The position numbers were made by a program, and so were the translations under genes. 6,783 nt of DNA, taken from Alphaproteobacteria bacterium. Lineage in GTDB: Bacteria > Pseudomonadota > Alphaproteobacteria > Caulobacterales > Parvularculaceae. Every line of letters starts with the position of its first letter. Positions within the stretch are counted from its first letter, which is position 1. Under the pieces are notes generated by a model. The model did no database searches. It was not told where the DNA came from and saw only the letters and a list, made by a program, of their open reading frames with translations. Below, piece after piece: positions 6,258 to 6,783 of this stretch. The DNA lies in the NCBI GenBank assembly GCA_030428745.1, contig JAUIEG010000143.1, positions 1-6,783 of the forward strand. The letters are read 5' to 3'.

Positions 6258-6783
6258 CGGCGACACCGCCGGTATACGCAAGCTGGCGCATGAGTTGCGG
6301 CGAGCGGAAACGTCGAGAGAACCTATTGCGCCGATTACTGATATGGTTCCCGACCTCACGCTTCAGGACGCATATGAAATACAAAAACTGAATATCGCGG
6401 CAAGGCTCGAAGCCGGCGAGCGTGTGGTTGGGCACAAGATTGGCCTTACCGCAGAGGCGATGCAGGAAATGTTTGGCGTGGATGAGCCGGATTACGGCCA
6501 TCTGTTGGACACGATGATGCACGACGCCGAAAAACCGCTCGACTTATCGTCATTGATAGATCCGCAGATAGAGGTCGAGCCGGCGTTCGTTCTGTCTTCG
6601 GATCTGAGGGGCCCTGGCGTCACCACCGAGGATGTGCTGAACGCGACAGCCTATGTTACGACATGTTTCGAGATTATCGATTCCAGAATTGCGAACTGGA
6701 AAATCCGGCTTCAGGATACGGTCGCCGACAATGGATCCTCGGCCCTTGTGGTGCTCAGTGATCAGAAAATCGATCCCCGCAGC
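6247..6783 (+). CDS. 2-keto-4-pentenoate hydratase-family protein (3'-truncated by window edge)
   Basis: The first 179 residues of a protein of the MhpD/HpaH hydratase family (usually about 260 residues), still open at base 6783. The family hydrates 2-hydroxy-alka-2,4-dienoates to 4-hydroxy-2-oxo acids and shares the FAH fold. Visible markers are Lys64 in GHKIGLT (62-68), the PDYGHL segment (81-86), metal ligands Glu109 and Glu111 in PQIEVEPAF, and Glu142 in FEIIDSRI. The ATG at 6247 lies inside the aldolase gene, with an 11-bp overlap that indicates co-translation. A hydratase followed by a pyruvate aldolase is the standard end of meta-cleavage pathways, so the pair may act in sequence. Next to a sugar-acid cluster the substrate could instead be a dehydrated keto-deoxy acid. 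Other members of this fold act as decarboxylases, so the activity is inferred. Confidence 0.88.
   Translation, partial: MTNNGDTAGIRKLAHELRRAETSREPIAPITDMVPDLTLQDAYEIQKLNIAARLEAGERVVGHKIGLTAEAMQEMFGVDEPDYGHLLDTMMHDAEKPLDLSSLIDPQIEVEPAFVLSSDLRGPGVTTEDVLNATAYVTTCFEIIDSRIANWKIRLQDTVADNGSSALVVLSDQKIDPRS

Noticed and set aside
6043..6522. Minus-strand open frame of 159 codons opposite the aldolase-hydratase junction
   Set aside because: It is antisense to two overlapping, motif-supported genes and resembles no family.
1030..6783. A 4-hydroxyphenylacetate (hpa) meta-cleavage operon, suggested by FAH + ALDH + hydratase + HpcH aldolase
   Set aside because: The FAH protein is 389 residues and XylX-like rather than an HpaG-type decarboxylase, the dehydrogenase carries the GQFCTNPG semialdehyde signature, and no ring-cleavage dioxygenase or isomerase is present.

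Overview
The window looks like a carbohydrate or sugar-acid catabolic locus from a moderately GC-rich Gram-negative bacterium. An alphaproteobacterium is my best guess, from codon bias and from the resemblance of two genes to the Caulobacter-type oxidative pentose (Weimberg) pathway. It is gene-dense and shows no mobile element, CRISPR array, tRNA or rRNA.

Layout. Left edge to 976 (+): the C-terminal two thirds of an NAD(P)-dependent aldehyde dehydrogenase, cut by the window edge. A 53-bp gap holding a strong hairpin (985-1018) separates it from a convergent minus-strand cluster. In transcription order that cluster is an aldo/keto reductase of the L-fucose / D-threo-aldose 1-dehydrogenase type (4897-3854), a 389-residue FAH-fold protein resembling 2-keto-3-deoxy-pentonate dehydratases (3845-2676), and a 2-oxoglutarate-semialdehyde (2,5-dioxovalerate) dehydrogenase (2604-1030). 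A control region of about 510 bp (4898-5408) follows. It contains divergent candidate promoters, a 19-bp palindrome overlapping a candidate -10 box, an AT-rich inverted repeat and an intrinsic terminator. To the right (+) lie an HpcH/HpaI-family class II aldolase (5409-6257) and, overlapping it by 11 bp, a 2-keto-4-pentenoate hydratase-family gene that runs off the right edge (6247-6783+).

How the genes may work together (inference). The reductase would oxidise an aldose at C1. A lactonase and a sugar-acid dehydratase, not in the window, would give a 2-keto-3-deoxy acid. The FAH-fold enzyme and the semialdehyde dehydrogenase would then carry a C5 acid to 2-oxoglutarate. The HpcH/HpaI aldolase could instead split 2-keto-3-deoxy acids to pyruvate plus a short aldehyde, which the left-edge aldehyde dehydrogenase could oxidise. 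The locus may therefore encode both a non-cleaving branch and an aldolase branch. L-fucose and D-arabinose are plausible substrates, because D-threo-aldose dehydrogenases accept both. The hydratase is less expected here and is more familiar from meta-cleavage pathways.
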